The notes: generated by a model not told the origin, from the letters alone. 64,000 bases of DNA from Paenirhizobium cremeum (GCF_022884085.1 NZ_JAGGCS010000015.1:1-64000), one strand, 5' to 3'. Counted from the first letter of the stretch, positions 26,251-35,807 are shown. A program made the numbers and translations.

Positions 26251-27155
26251 TATTTGCGCCCTCCTGCCTTGCCCGTGTAGCGATAGGTGGTGATACCGAT
26301 GTTGTCGAAGCTGTTCTTCGCCTCGCCCGACACGCGCTCGGAATGACCGATATAGAGATGGCCGCCTTCCGGCAGCAGACCGGCGAAGCGCGACCAGATG
26401 CGCATCTGGGTCGGCTCGTCGAAATAGATCACCACGTTGCGGCAGAAGATGACGTCGAACTGGCCCTTGAACGGCCACTGCGACATGAGATTCAGCTCGT
26501 TGAAGGTAATCAGGCGCTTGACCCGGTCATCGATCTGGAACTTGCGACGACCGTTGATGTCGACCTCGCGGAACCACTGCTTGCGCATGGCCGGGCTGAC
26601 CGTTTCCAATGCGGTTTCGTCGTAACAGCCGGCCTTGGCGAGCGCCAGGATCTTGGGGTCGATGTCGGTCGCCAGGATCTTGAAATCGTAATCCGCCGCA
26701 TTGGGCAGCAGCGACAGCACGGTCAGCGCGATCGAATAAGGCTCCTGCCCGTCCGAACAGGCCGCCGACCAGATACGAACCCGGCCACCAGCTCTGGCGC
26801 GGTTGACAAGATCCGGCAGCACATCGGTGCGCAGATGGTCGAAGTGGTGGTTCTCGCGGAAGAACCGGGTGAAGTTCGTCGTCAGATGCGACAGCATCTC
26901 GCGGCGCTCGGCGGCGCCTTCCGGCGATGCCACGAGATTGCAGTAGGCTCGGAAGCCGGAAAGGCCGAGATTGCGGATATGCTTCGACAGCCGCGAATAG
27001 ACGAGCGACGCCTTGGAATCGTTGAGCGAAATCCCCGCATCCGAATAGATCATAGCGGCAATCTCGTTCAGATCACGCCGGGTCAGCGGATACTCGCCGC
27101 TTGCGAGTACCTCGTCATCCGAGAGACGGGCGGAAGAACCGACGGCAACCGTCAT
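26250..27155 (-). CDS. cheR: Chemotaxis methyltransferase CheR
   Basis: CheR methylates receptor glutamates using S-adenosylmethionine. The 301-residue protein has the N-terminal helical domain and the SAM-binding core (RVRIWSAACSDGQEPYSIAL). It continues with ILATDIDPKILALAKAGCYD and the catalytic-face motif DVIFCRNVVIYFDEPTQMRI. No C-terminal TPR extension is present. It overlaps cheW by 4 bases. Confidence 0.97.
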   Translation of the reverse strand: MTVAVGSSARLSDDEVLASGEYPLTRRDLNEIAAMIYSDAGISLNDSKASLVYSRLSKHIRNLGLSGFRAYCNLVASPEGAAERREMLSHLTTNFTRFFRENHHFDHLRTDVLPDLVNRARAGGRVRIWSAACSDGQEPYSIALTVLSLLPNAADYDFKILATDIDPKILALAKAGCYDETALETVSPAMRKQWFREVDINGRRKFQIDDRVKRLITFNELNLMSQWPFKGQFDVIFCRNVVIYFDEPTQMRIWSRFAGLLPEGGHLYIGHSERVSGEAKNSFDNIGITTYRYTGKAGGRK

Positions 27156-27619
27156 GCGGCCTCACTTTCAGTGTCAACGATGAGGGCACCGAGTTCGACC
27201 AGACAGATCATGCGCCTGTCGATCGCCAGGATGCCACGGGCATACTGCTTTTCGAGGTCGGAAGAGACTTCCGGCGTCGGCTGGATCTGCTCGTCGGTGA
27301 CGGTCAGAATGTCGGAAACGGCATCGACCAGCAGGCCGACGATCTTCGAGTGCACCTGGGCAACGATGATGACATGGCGAGCCGTCGGCTCGGCCGGCTT
27401 CATGCCAAGCCTGCTGGACAGATCCATGATGGGCAAGACCGCGCCACGCAGGTTAATCACGCCCATAATATAGGACGGGGTATGGGGTAGCGGCGTCGCG
27501 GGCGTCCAGCCGCGAATCTCACGCACCGACATGATGTTCACGCAGAATTCCTGATCGCCGATGCGGAAGGCGATGAGCTCCCGGCTTCCCTGGATCAAGT
27601 TCTTTGCCGCATACGACAT
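27152..27619 (-). CDS. cheW: Chemotaxis coupling protein CheW
   Basis: CheW couples receptors to CheA. The 155-residue protein is a single CheW domain: ELIAFRIGDQEFCVNIMSVR, then GVINLRGAVLPIMDLSSRLG, and GLLVDAVSDILTV. It lies between cheA and cheR, as in Sinorhizobium; in Agrobacterium fabrum cheW genes are elsewhere. Confidence 0.96.
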   Translation of the reverse strand: MSYAAKNLIQGSRELIAFRIGDQEFCVNIMSVREIRGWTPATPLPHTPSYIMGVINLRGAVLPIMDLSSRLGMKPAEPTARHVIIVAQVHSKIVGLLVDAVSDILTVTDEQIQPTPEVSSDLEKQYARGILAIDRRMICLVELGALIVDTESEAA

Positions 27620-27650
27620 GACGCTACCCCGATACTCCCTTCAACCGTCC

Positions 27651-29954
27651 TTAGACCGCCAACGACATTTCCTGCTTCAGCGACTGGCCGCGCGAGGCCG
27701 CCACCACCGCATCGACGTCGAGAATGAGCGCGACACGGCCGTCACCGAGGATGGTCGCCGCCGCGATGCCCGGCACGTGGGTGTAGTTTGCCTCGAGGCT
27801 CTTGATAACCACCTGGCGCTGCCCCTGGATCGCATCGACCATGAGGGCCCGCTGGCCGCCGCCTTCGGATTCGACCAGCAGAGCCACGCCATCGATCGGA
27901 TTGGCCTGGATTGCGCGGAAATTCAGGATGCGGCCGACATCGACGAGCGGGCAGAACGAATTGCGGATCGAAATGAGCCGCTGATTGGCGCCGAAGGAAT
28001 GGATGTTTTGAGCTTCCGGCTGCAACGTCTCGACGATTGCGGTGAGAGGCACCACCAACGTCTGGCCGGCGACGGTCACCACCATGCCGTCGAGGACGGC
28101 GAGAGTGAGCGGCAGGCTCATCGTGAAGGTCGAACCGTGGCCGGGCTTCGAGCTGATCGAGATGCGGCCACCGAGCGCCTGGATCGAACGCTTGACCACG
28201 TCCATGCCCACGCCGCGGCCGGAGATGTCGGAGATCTTGTCCGCCGTGGAGAAGCCCGGCATGAAGATCAGGTTGTCGATTTCCTCGTCGGTCAGGTTCG
28301 CATCGGCGGCGATCAGGTCGTTGTCGATGGCCTTTTGGCGAACGCGTTCGCGGTTGATGCCTGCACCGTCGTCAACCAGCTCGATGACGATGCGGCCCGA
28401 ACGATGCTTGGCCGTCAGCTTGACCGTACCTTCGGGGTTCTTGCCGGCGGCGACACGCTTTTCGGGCGTTTCGATACCATGGTCGACGGCGTTGCGGATC
28501 ATGTGGGTCAGCGGCTCGGCGAGCTTGTCGATGACCGTCTTGTCCACTTCGGTGTTTTCACCCTCGGTAACGAGGCGGATCGACTTGCCGACCATGTCGG
28601 CGACTTCGCGAACGATACGCGACATGCGCTGGAAGACGGGCTTCACCGGCTGCGCGCGGATCGCCATGACCGAGTCCTGGATCTCGCGGGTGAGCTGCTG
28701 CAGCTCTTCGAGGCCCATGTTGATCGAGGAGGCGCCGTTGTTGTCGTTCTCAATAACGCTCTGAGACAGCATCGCCTGGTTGATGACGAGCTCGCCGACG
28801 AGGTTGATAAGGCGATCGACGCGGTCGAGGTCGACGCGGATCGTCTGTCCTGCGGCATTGTTCTGGGCGTTCTGTGCGGCGGCTGCGGCTGCGGCCGCAG
28901 CGGCGGCAGGCGTTTCCTTCTTTTCGGCCTTGGCCCCGCCGGCGGCAAGCTTCATCACGTTGCTTGCCGTTTCGGCCGCCTCGACGGCAGCCGAGACCAC
29001 GGCACCGGCGTCGGCCTGTTGTTCTTCCGCGCTCTCGCGCGCCTCGGCGGCATCGTCGAGGATGGAGAGATCGAACGGGACCGGAACCATCGGCGGTTCT
29101 TCTCCGGTGGCAGCGCCCGTGTCGGCCTCATGCAGCTTGACCTCGAGATCGCAATCCCATTCGGCGAATTCGAAGACCTGCCGGATGCCCTCCTCGCCCT
29201 TGTCCGTCTTGATCTGGATTTTCCAGGAAAAGTACGCGGCTTCCGGATCCATATCGTCGAGGGACGGCAAGTCGTCCATCGCGCAATGGATGCTCATCTC
29301 CCCGATGCGGGAGAGATCGCGCAGCAGCAGTGCAGCTTCGTTGCCCTTGGAATAGAGTTCGCGACGCGGCTTGAAGGTGACATCGAAGGTGGAAGCCACG
29401 ATCGCGGGCTCTTCCTCTTCGCCGAAGCCGTCGAAGGTAAAGGGGATCGGCTGGAAGCCGCTGTCGTCCGTGGGAGCGGCAGCGGGGGCGGCCGGCGCAG
29501 CAGCAGCCTTGGGGGCGGCTTTCGCCGCGGGCTTGGGGGCTGCAGCCGCCGGAGCGGAGGCGACCGGTACTTCGCCGTTCGCCAGGGCTTCCAGTTCCTT
29601 GACGAGGCCGCTCGAACGGGCGGCATCGACGCTGCCGCCGTCGCGGGAGGCGCTGACCAGGTCGGCCAGGACGTCGGCCGACTTGAGCATGACCTTCATG
29701 ACTTCCGGGCCGGGCTCCAGCTTGTTGGAACGAACGCAATCAAGAGTCGTTTCAAAGACGTGCGCGAAGGACACGAGGTCGTCCAGACCGAATGCGCCCG
29801 CACCGCCCTTGATCGAGTGAACGGCACGGAACACGGCGTTTACCGTCTCCGGGTCGCGATCCCCGTCATTCATTTTCAGAAGACCGGATTCCAGTTCCGC
29901 GAGTTGCTCCTCGCATTCCTGGAAAAAGATCTCTTTGATTTCGTTCATATCCAT
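27651..29954 (-). CDS. cheA: Chemotaxis histidine kinase CheA
   Basis: CheA autophosphorylates in response to receptors and passes phosphate to CheY1, CheY2 and CheB. The 767-residue protein has the P1 domain with His46 (AVFRAVHSIKGGAGAFG) and an Ala/Pro-rich linker. A P2-like region is followed by a second Ala-rich linker and P3 dimerisation helices. The P4 ATP-binding domain includes HMIRNAVDHGIETPEKRVA and GRGVGMDVVKRSIQALGG, and a CheW-like P5 domain ends the protein. It lies 16 bases after cheY1 and precedes cheW. Confidence 0.98.
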   Translation of the reverse strand: MDMNEIKEIFFQECEEQLAELESGLLKMNDGDRDPETVNAVFRAVHSIKGGAGAFGLDDLVSFAHVFETTLDCVRSNKLEPGPEVMKVMLKSADVLADLVSASRDGGSVDAARSSGLVKELEALANGEVPVASAPAAAAPKPAAKAAPKAAAAPAAPAAAPTDDSGFQPIPFTFDGFGEEEEPAIVASTFDVTFKPRRELYSKGNEAALLLRDLSRIGEMSIHCAMDDLPSLDDMDPEAAYFSWKIQIKTDKGEEGIRQVFEFAEWDCDLEVKLHEADTGAATGEEPPMVPVPFDLSILDDAAEARESAEEQQADAGAVVSAAVEAAETASNVMKLAAGGAKAEKKETPAAAAAAAAAAAQNAQNNAAGQTIRVDLDRVDRLINLVGELVINQAMLSQSVIENDNNGASSINMGLEELQQLTREIQDSVMAIRAQPVKPVFQRMSRIVREVADMVGKSIRLVTEGENTEVDKTVIDKLAEPLTHMIRNAVDHGIETPEKRVAAGKNPEGTVKLTAKHRSGRIVIELVDDGAGINRERVRQKAIDNDLIAADANLTDEEIDNLIFMPGFSTADKISDISGRGVGMDVVKRSIQALGGRISISSKPGHGSTFTMSLPLTLAVLDGMVVTVAGQTLVVPLTAIVETLQPEAQNIHSFGANQRLISIRNSFCPLVDVGRILNFRAIQANPIDGVALLVESEGGGQRALMVDAIQGQRQVVIKSLEANYTHVPGIAAATILGDGRVALILDVDAVVAASRGQSLKQEMSLAV

Positions 29955-29970
29955 AGGAGAAAATCCCGGC

Positions 29971-30336
29971 TTAGGCGGTTACACGCTCGATGGCATCGAT
30001 CAGTTTGGTCGGATCGAAAGGCTTGACGATCCAGCCGGTCGCGCCCGCCTGACGAGCGCGGTTCTTCTTTTCCGCGTCGCTTTCCGTGGTGAGAACCAGA
30101 ATCGGAACGGCACGGTATTTCTCGTTGCGGCGAACGCCTTCGATAAAGCCGAAGCCATCGAGACGCGGCATGTTGATATCGGTGACGATCACGTCGGGAT
30201 TGGCTTCCTCGAGAACCTCGAGGCCTTCCACGCCGTCTTCGGCCTGGATGGTTTCAAAGCCTGCATTGTTGAGGGTCACCAGCAGCATGTTTCGGATGGT
30301 TCTGGAGTCATCCACGGTGAGTACTTTTTTCTTCAT
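29971..30336 (-). CDS. cheY1: Chemotaxis response regulator CheY1
   Basis: CheY1 acts in Sinorhizobium as a phosphate sink that drains phosphate from CheY2 through CheA. The 121-residue receiver domain has DD at 9-10, phospho-acceptor Asp53 (VTDINMPRLDG), and Lys in IVKPFDP. Its start shares a base with the cheS stop, and cheA follows. The label CheY1 comes from its place next to cheS and cheA. Confidence 0.95.
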   Translation of the reverse strand: MKKKVLTVDDSRTIRNMLLVTLNNAGFETIQAEDGVEGLEVLEEANPDVIVTDINMPRLDGFGFIEGVRRNEKYRAVPILVLTTESDAEKKNRARQAGATGWIVKPFDPTKLIDAIERVTA

Positions 30337-30632
30337 TACCGGCTCTCCTTAGCGAGCAGATGATCAATGTTCACGCCAATCAGTTGAAGTGTCTTGGTGA
30401 AGGCGTCGGAGACCTTCACGAACGAGAAGGGCTGCTTGTCGGCCTCCCATGCCTTTGCACCGGCCATGAGGATCTGCACGCACTGCGCACCGACACGCTC
30501 GACGCCCGAAGCATCGATCGCCAGCGCACCGCCACGCAGGGACATCAGGTTATCCCGAAGGCCGGAGGCTTCGTTCAGATCCAGCACCGCGGACAGTTTC
30601 AGACTCTTCTGTTCGCCTTTCTTGCTTGCCAT
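30336..30632 (-). CDS. cheS: STAS-domain chemotaxis protein CheS
   Basis: CheS, described in Sinorhizobium meliloti, binds CheA and speeds loss of phosphate from CheY1. This 98-residue protein is a single STAS domain: LSAVLDLNEASGLRDNLMSL, IDASGVERVGAQCVQILMAG, and FVKVSDAFTKTLQLIGV. It lies second in the operon between the receptor gene and cheY1. Confidence 0.92.
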   Translation of the reverse strand: MASKKGEQKSLKLSAVLDLNEASGLRDNLMSLRGGALAIDASGVERVGAQCVQILMAGAKAWEADKQPFSFVKVSDAFTKTLQLIGVNIDHLLAKESR

Positions 30633-30768
30633 CAGTTCTTTCCTTGTCTTACGAGCCGCCGGACATCATGGGATTGCCTGCCGCGCGACGATGCGTTCTT
30701 CCGTCGCTCCGCAGGTCGCATAGCCCGCCCGATATTTCCTGTGTACCCGAAGGTGGTAAACAATCCCC

Positions 30769-32424
30769 TCAACCTCCGAGCCCTGCGATCCCGATCGGGA
30801 AATCAAAACCGTCGTCGAACGTCAGTTCCTCCGGAACGGCGGCAAGCGGCCGCTGCGTTTCCGCAGTACTGGCGGATGTCGCCGACCCGGCGATCTGGAT
30901 CTCGGGGCGAGCGGCCTTCGGCGCCCTGCCCTTTCGCTCGATATGGAATTCGCGGATCGTGCGGCCGAGTTCGAGGATGACGGTGTGCAGCCGATCCGTG
31001 CCCTCACAGGAGCGGCGCGCGCGCTCGGCATTTTCAGCAGCTTCCGTGCCAAGGGCGGAAACCGCGCCGGCGACTGTCTCCAGACCCGTCGCCTGGCTCG
31101 CGGTTTCGCGGGCGATATCCGATACGACGCCGCTGATGCCGCCAACCTGGCTGACGATGGCGCCGATCGCCTCCTGGGTACGCGCAACCATGTCGACACC
31201 CGCTTCGACCTGGGCCTTGGTGGTGGCGACAAGGGTCTTGATCTCGCGCGCGGCATCCGCCGAGCGTTGGGCGAGAGCACGAACTTCCTGTGCGACGACG
31301 GCAAAGCCACGTCCGCTGTCACCGGCGCGCGCAGCCTCGATCCCTGCATTGAGCGCGAGAAGATTGGTCTGGAATGCGATGTCGTCGATGGCACCGATGA
31401 TATGGCCGATCTGTTCCGCCGAAGCCTCGATGTCGGACATGGCCGAAATCGCCTGACCGGCAACATTGCCGCTCGCCTCAACCGAGTTGCGGGTAAGCGC
31501 GACGCTCTCTTCCGCGGCCTTCGTCTTATCGGCATTTTCGCGAACACCAGCCGTCAGCGCATCCAGAACACGGGCGGTATCCGCCAGTCTTTCCGACTGA
31601 TTGCCGGCCCGGCCGGAAAAATCCCCGGCTGACGAGGCGAATTCGGACGCCGACATCTCGGCCAGACGCGCCTTTTCCTCGGAGACCAGAAAGGCCTGTT
31701 GCAACTGGTCGAGCGCGGCGTTCATCCGGCCGGCGAGGCCCGCCTGGACTTCCGGAACACCCTCGGGAATACGAACGGTCAGGTCCCGCTCGGCAAGGGC
31801 GTCGATGACGGGTGCAAAGACTTCCTCGAAGGCTGCACGATCCTTCTCGCGCTGGGCGGCAAGTTCCCGATGATGCCTGATGCGCAGTTCGTTGAAGCGC
31901 AGCGAAACGGCAATCTCGACATCGACCATCACCAGCCGGACGATGGCGCCGACCAGATCTGCAATGTCACGGGCCTTCTTGCGGCCGGCGGGTAAAAGGC
32001 TGCGTCCGGCGAGATCCTGCATAACCGCGCCGAGCAGATGCTCCAGCACGACGCCGTGGCCGGCGACATGCCAGCGCGGATCAAGACCCATGCGGCTTTC
32101 GGTATCGGAGAGCACCTTGACCCGTTCGGCATAAAGGGCATCGAAGCGGGCGTCGGTGAGTACCTCCCAGTGGGAGGCAAGCAGGTCGTGCAGCCGCTCG
32201 AACTGCCGCTCGCTGGCGAAGTTGCGAGCCGCATCAGGAAAGGTCTGAAGACGCTGGAAAAGATCGCGAAGCCCCATCTTGAGGCTGGGTTCGAGCACAT
32301 GGCGGTGCTGGCGGAGAAGATCGCAGAGACTGTCGTCGAGGCCGGCAAAACGCAGCCGGTCGCGCAGGCTGCCTGCCTGTGTACCTGCCGGCCGATCTGA
32401 CGGCGAAACCTGCCCCACTGCCAT
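30769..32424 (-). CDS. Soluble globin-type chemoreceptor, IcpA-like
   Basis: This is the first gene of the che operon and encodes a cytoplasmic methyl-accepting receptor without membrane segments. An N-terminal globin-coupled-sensor-like domain (ending near MGLDPRWHVAGHGVVLEHL) leads to a HAMP-like part. The signalling domain has the hairpin IAFQTNLLALNAGIEAARAG. Where heme-binding sensors have the proximal His (pattern T-H-x-R-[IM]-G-L), this protein has Glu (T-E-S-R-M-G-L). No C-terminal CheR-docking pentapeptide is seen. I chose the ATG at 32424 (551 residues); the frame also opens at a TTG at 32565. Neither start has a good ribosome-binding site. Confidence 0.88.
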   Translation of the reverse strand: MAVGQVSPSDRPAGTQAGSLRDRLRFAGLDDSLCDLLRQHRHVLEPSLKMGLRDLFQRLQTFPDAARNFASERQFERLHDLLASHWEVLTDARFDALYAERVKVLSDTESRMGLDPRWHVAGHGVVLEHLLGAVMQDLAGRSLLPAGRKKARDIADLVGAIVRLVMVDVEIAVSLRFNELRIRHHRELAAQREKDRAAFEEVFAPVIDALAERDLTVRIPEGVPEVQAGLAGRMNAALDQLQQAFLVSEEKARLAEMSASEFASSAGDFSGRAGNQSERLADTARVLDALTAGVRENADKTKAAEESVALTRNSVEASGNVAGQAISAMSDIEASAEQIGHIIGAIDDIAFQTNLLALNAGIEAARAGDSGRGFAVVAQEVRALAQRSADAAREIKTLVATTKAQVEAGVDMVARTQEAIGAIVSQVGGISGVVSDIARETASQATGLETVAGAVSALGTEAAENAERARRSCEGTDRLHTVILELGRTIREFHIERKGRAPKAARPEIQIAGSATSASTAETQRPLAAVPEELTFDDGFDFPIGIAGLGG

Positions 32425-32776
32425 CCCCGTTGCGGGCCGCCCGCAAGGGCCGGCCAGTTCATTTCCGGGTCTGTCATCGAATGTGCTGATACGCGTTTCA
32501 GCGGCATCGGAAGATGCGGCAGACGGTATCGCTTTCAGCGAAGGCTTACCCCGGACGTGTCTCAATGCTTTTCATACCGGACCGAAACCGGTACGACGGG
32601 ATGGCGTCATGCCCGACGGAAACGCCCCTGGTGGGAGTCCCTCTCCGACGTGTCCTTCAATCTTTATGGTTAATTCCTTGCCCGAAGGTTAATAAATCCC
32701 TTAACGCAGCGTCATTTCTAATCTTTTTTGCACTGCAAAAGACGTTGGAAGCGCCCGGCACGTGCCGCACGTCATT
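32425..32776. promoter_or_regulatory. Probable che operon promoter region with palindromes
   Basis: These 352 bases lie upstream of the receptor gene. They hold a perfect palindrome TTTTGCA-C-TGCAAAA (32726-32740), a second perfect palindrome CGGCACGTGCCG (32756-32767), and a minus-strand TTAACCAT (32666-32673, the CtrA 8-mer) with a second TTAACCTT at 32685-32692. CGGCACGTGCCG lies 10 bases past the stop of the gene at 32777 and could be part of its 3' end. If the receptor starts at TTG 32565, the first 141 bases are coding. Confidence 0.5.
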
Positions 32777-33586
32777 TCAGAGGGATGCGCGACTGGCGGC
32801 AAGCTCGATCAGCGCCTCCAACTCACCCCGCATCTGCGGAGCGGAAGCGACCACCTTCGCACCTGCCATCAGACCGTTCGATCCGGGGAAATCCGCCGTC
32901 CAGCCGCCTGCCTCGCGGATCAGACAAAGCGCGGCAAGGCAGTCCCATGCATTGATATGCGGTTCGTAGTAACCGGCAAGGCGACCGCAGGCGACATGAG
33001 TCAACATCAATGCGCCCGATCCGCTGCGGATAAACATGCCACCGGCCTCCAGCAACACTTCGACAAAACAGCTGACGGAGCGGGCGGGGATGCGGACATT
33101 CGCGCCAAGACCAAGCAATGCGTTGGCGATCGTCGCCCTCGCATCGACCTTGATCGGCTTGCCGTTGAGGAAGGCGCCCGCTCCCTTTCGGGCGGTAAAG
33201 AACTCATCGACCGTCGGCTGGCAGACGAAACCGGCAACGGTCTCGTCACCTTTCATCAGCGCCACGGAAACGCACCACTCCCGGTAACCATGCAGGAAAC
33301 AACTCGTACCGTCTATGGGGTCGACCACCCAGCGGTAGCCGCTCCTGCCGTCGGTCAGGCCGGTTTCCTCGCCGAGAAATCCGTCATCGGGAAAAGCGGC
33401 GGCTATACGACTGCGGATCAGGTCCTCGACCTCGCGGTCGGCAATGCTGACGACGTCCTGGCCGCTCTTCTTCTCCTCGACCTGCAGCGCTTCCAGATTG
33501 CGGAAATGGGCGAGCGCCAGTTCTCCCGCCTCCAACGTCAAGGCATGGGCAAAGTCGTAGCGTGCATCGTCTTCGGTCGTGTGCAT
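32777..33586 (-). CDS. Inositol-monophosphatase-family phosphatase
   Basis: The product belongs to the metal-dependent sugar/inositol phosphatase family that includes SuhB, CysQ and the histidinol-phosphatase HisN. Visible metal-site motifs are LGEETG (Glu of motif 1), WVVDPIDGTSCFLHG (motif 2) and NAWDCLAALCLIREAGGWT (motif 3). I chose the ATG at 33586 (269 residues), with AAGG upstream; the longer frame opens at a TTG at 33688. It is on the same strand as the che operon but is probably transcribed separately. The substrate cannot be read from the sequence. Confidence 0.88.
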   Translation of the reverse strand: MHTTEDDARYDFAHALTLEAGELALAHFRNLEALQVEEKKSGQDVVSIADREVEDLIRSRIAAAFPDDGFLGEETGLTDGRSGYRWVVDPIDGTSCFLHGYREWCVSVALMKGDETVAGFVCQPTVDEFFTARKGAGAFLNGKPIKVDARATIANALLGLGANVRIPARSVSCFVEVLLEAGGMFIRSGSGALMLTHVACGRLAGYYEPHINAWDCLAALCLIREAGGWTADFPGSNGLMAGAKVVASAPQMRGELEALIELAASRASL

Positions 33587-33723
33587 CGGGATCAGCCTTC
33601 TCGTTGCGGCTTCATGGCGTAACGCCTGGAACCATCTTTCCTTCCCGGGCTGAATAGGACGCCTTCTTGACGACTGGATGATAACCAACGGGGAAAACGA
33701 CAGCCCGCCGGGTCAAGCCGCGC

Positions 33724-35106
33724 CTAACTGCGGAAAGACGAACGCGAATGTCCCGCAGTGAAGAGCGGCAGGCGAACCGTGAAGCGCGCCCCTCCGCCTT
33801 CGGCTTCGCCGACGCCGATCTGCCCGCCCTGGGCTTCCACAAGCGTACGCACGACGGCAAGGCCAAGTCCTGCTCCGCCCGTCTTGCGGGCTCGCGATGG
33901 TTCCAGCCGGACGAAAGGTTCAAACAAAACTTCCCGTTCGGCAGCGGGAATGCCCGGACCGTTATCGTCCACGATCAGAGAAACGAAGGCGCCATCGACA
34001 TCGAGGGAGACACGGGCGAGGCCTCCATATTTCACGGCATTGTCGACGAGATTGGACACGATGCGGCGCAGGGCGAGCCTGTCTCCGAGGACGAGTGCAT
34101 CACGAGCTGCAGGGGAAATTCGCAAGCTGCCGCGGGGCGCGGTTCCGGCGCCATCCTGCACTTCCGCCTCGATGATCGGCGCGATTTCCAGCAGTTCTTC
34201 ATCGAGACCGCCGGCTCCGGCGCGGCCGGCCAGAAGCGCATTGTCGAGCAGCGCGATCATGTCGGCGATATCGGCTATGGCCCGTTCGCGCTCGGCATCG
34301 TCGGGTATCTGCTCCGCCCTCAGCCGCAGGCGGGTAGCGAAACTGCGCACGTCGTGCTGCACACCGCCGATCAGCGCGAAGCGTGCCCGGATCATCGCAT
34401 GCAGGCGCGTCTGCAACCGCTCGAAGGCGTGAATGAGCGAACGGGTCTCGGGTGCAACAAAGCGGACATCCGGAATCGGCACCGGTTCGGATGCCGGATC
34501 GATGCGATCCACGGCAGCAGCCAGTCGACGCAGGGGACGCAGTTCGTGATTGAGCAGGACGAAGGCTCCCAACGCAACGAGGGTCCCGACTAGACCGGCT
34601 CCCAGGCCTGCCGGCAGGCCGAAGACAGCAACAAGGAAAGGCGTCCGCGTCTGGATGACAAGGACTTCCGACCCCTTCAGGGCGATGGCAAACTCCACCG
34701 GATTGCCCGGCCCGCCGAAAAACCGCGGTAAAGGCGAGCGTTCGCCGCTTCGAGACAGGCGCGTTATGGCTAGAAGATCCTCGCCGAGTGCCTGCCTGTA
34801 GGGCGCAAACCGAGGTTCGGACAAAACGTCGTCTTCAAGCCCCGCCTGCGAACCCGCGAGATCCGGCTCGACATGAACGGTCAGTATGGCGGAATTCAAT
34901 GCCTGCAGAACGAGAGGCAACTCTTCGGGTCCGGCCCCCCGAACCATGCGGGCAATGGCGGAGATCTGGCCGGCAGAAGGAAGACTTGCTGCCGATTTCA
35001 AGCCATTGGACAGGTAGAAGGACGACAGAAGCGCCAGCCACATCAGCAGCAGGGCTATTCCGGCAATCGCGACGAGGCGGACGGAAAGACCGATGCGCAA
35101 CATCAC
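33724..35106 (-). CDS. Sensor histidine kinase
   Basis: This is an inner-membrane two-component kinase of 460 residues. The topology is membrane segment 1 (about 10-32), a periplasmic domain of about 125 residues, membrane segment 2 (about 158-185), HAMP, then the kinase core. The phospho-acceptor is probably His251 in GGVQHDVRSFA, a less common H-box than HELRTP. The ATP-binding domain has RRIVSNLVDNAVKYGG, VDDNGPGIP and GAGLGLAVVRTLVEAQGG. Its ATG overlaps the stop of the response regulator by 4 bases, so the two are coupled. The signal is unknown. Confidence 0.93.
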   Translation of the reverse strand: MMLRIGLSVRLVAIAGIALLLMWLALLSSFYLSNGLKSAASLPSAGQISAIARMVRGAGPEELPLVLQALNSAILTVHVEPDLAGSQAGLEDDVLSEPRFAPYRQALGEDLLAITRLSRSGERSPLPRFFGGPGNPVEFAIALKGSEVLVIQTRTPFLVAVFGLPAGLGAGLVGTLVALGAFVLLNHELRPLRRLAAAVDRIDPASEPVPIPDVRFVAPETRSLIHAFERLQTRLHAMIRARFALIGGVQHDVRSFATRLRLRAEQIPDDAERERAIADIADMIALLDNALLAGRAGAGGLDEELLEIAPIIEAEVQDGAGTAPRGSLRISPAARDALVLGDRLALRRIVSNLVDNAVKYGGLARVSLDVDGAFVSLIVDDNGPGIPAAEREVLFEPFVRLEPSRARKTGGAGLGLAVVRTLVEAQGGQIGVGEAEGGGARFTVRLPLFTAGHSRSSFRS

Positions 35107-35807
35107 GGCACCTGCCGGACCTGCGCCGTCAGCAGGTAGCCGTTGTTGCGAACGGTGGTGATGAGGCCCGATGCCGGGCTTACGGCCTCCAGCTTCTTGC
35201 GCAGGCGCGATACAAGTATGTCCACCGTCCTGTCGAAGGGATCGGCAGTGCGGCCATGGGTCCAGTCTAGGATCTGGTCACGCGACAGCACGCGGCGCGG
35301 TCGCGACACGAAACATGCGAGCAAATCGAACTCGCTGCTGGTAAGCGCCACCACTTCCCCGTCGTCGTTTGCAAGAATGCGGGCATCGAGGTCGACGAGA
35401 AAGCGGTCGAAGGCGAAGCGGCGGGATGGCGCGACACGCGGCTGCTGGCTTGCGCGGCGCAGAAGGGCACGCACCCGGGCCACCAATTCACGCGGGCCGA
35501 AGGGCTTGGCGAGATAGTCGTCAGCACCGATCTCGAGCCCCACCACCCGGTCGGTCTCGTCACCCTTGGCGGTCAGCATCAGGATCGGCGTGTTTTCCTG
35601 CGCCCGGATGCGACGGCAGATGCTGAGCCCGTCCTCCCCCGGAAGCATCAGATCGAGCACGATGAGATCGACCGGCGTCCGGCGCATCACGAGATCGAGT
35701 TCCTTCGCATCTTCCGCCTGCTCGGTCTCATAGCCTTCGCGGCGCAGAATGTCTCCCACCAGGCGGCGGATGTCGGTGTCGTCGTCGACGATAAGGATGG
35801 TCTGCAT
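35103..35807 (-). CDS. OmpR-family response regulator
   Basis: This is the partner of the kinase that follows. I chose the ATG at 35807 (234 residues, MQTILIVDDDTDIRRLVG), with AGGGA upstream; the frame runs further back to 36254 without a better start. The receiver domain has phospho-acceptor Asp52 (IVLDLMLPGEDG) and Lys in LAKPFGP. The C-terminal winged helix is of OmpR type (LTSSEFDLLACFVSRPRRVL, then VDILVSRLRKKLE). It is divergent from the secreted-protein/exporter gene run at 36021-41279, the likely target. Confidence 0.95.
   Translation of the reverse strand: MQTILIVDDDTDIRRLVGDILRREGYETEQAEDAKELDLVMRRTPVDLIVLDLMLPGEDGLSICRRIRAQENTPILMLTAKGDETDRVVGLEIGADDYLAKPFGPRELVARVRALLRRASQQPRVAPSRRFAFDRFLVDLDARILANDDGEVVALTSSEFDLLACFVSRPRRVLSRDQILDWTHGRTADPFDRTVDILVSRLRKKLEAVSPASGLITTVRNNGYLLTAQVRQVP

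Noticed and set aside
27561..30026. 821-residue open frame on the plus strand opposite cheA and cheW
   Set aside because: It lies entirely antisense to clear cheA/cheW coding sequence, is rich in Asp/Arg/His/Gly, and has no start signal or family match; high GC content leaves this frame open by chance.
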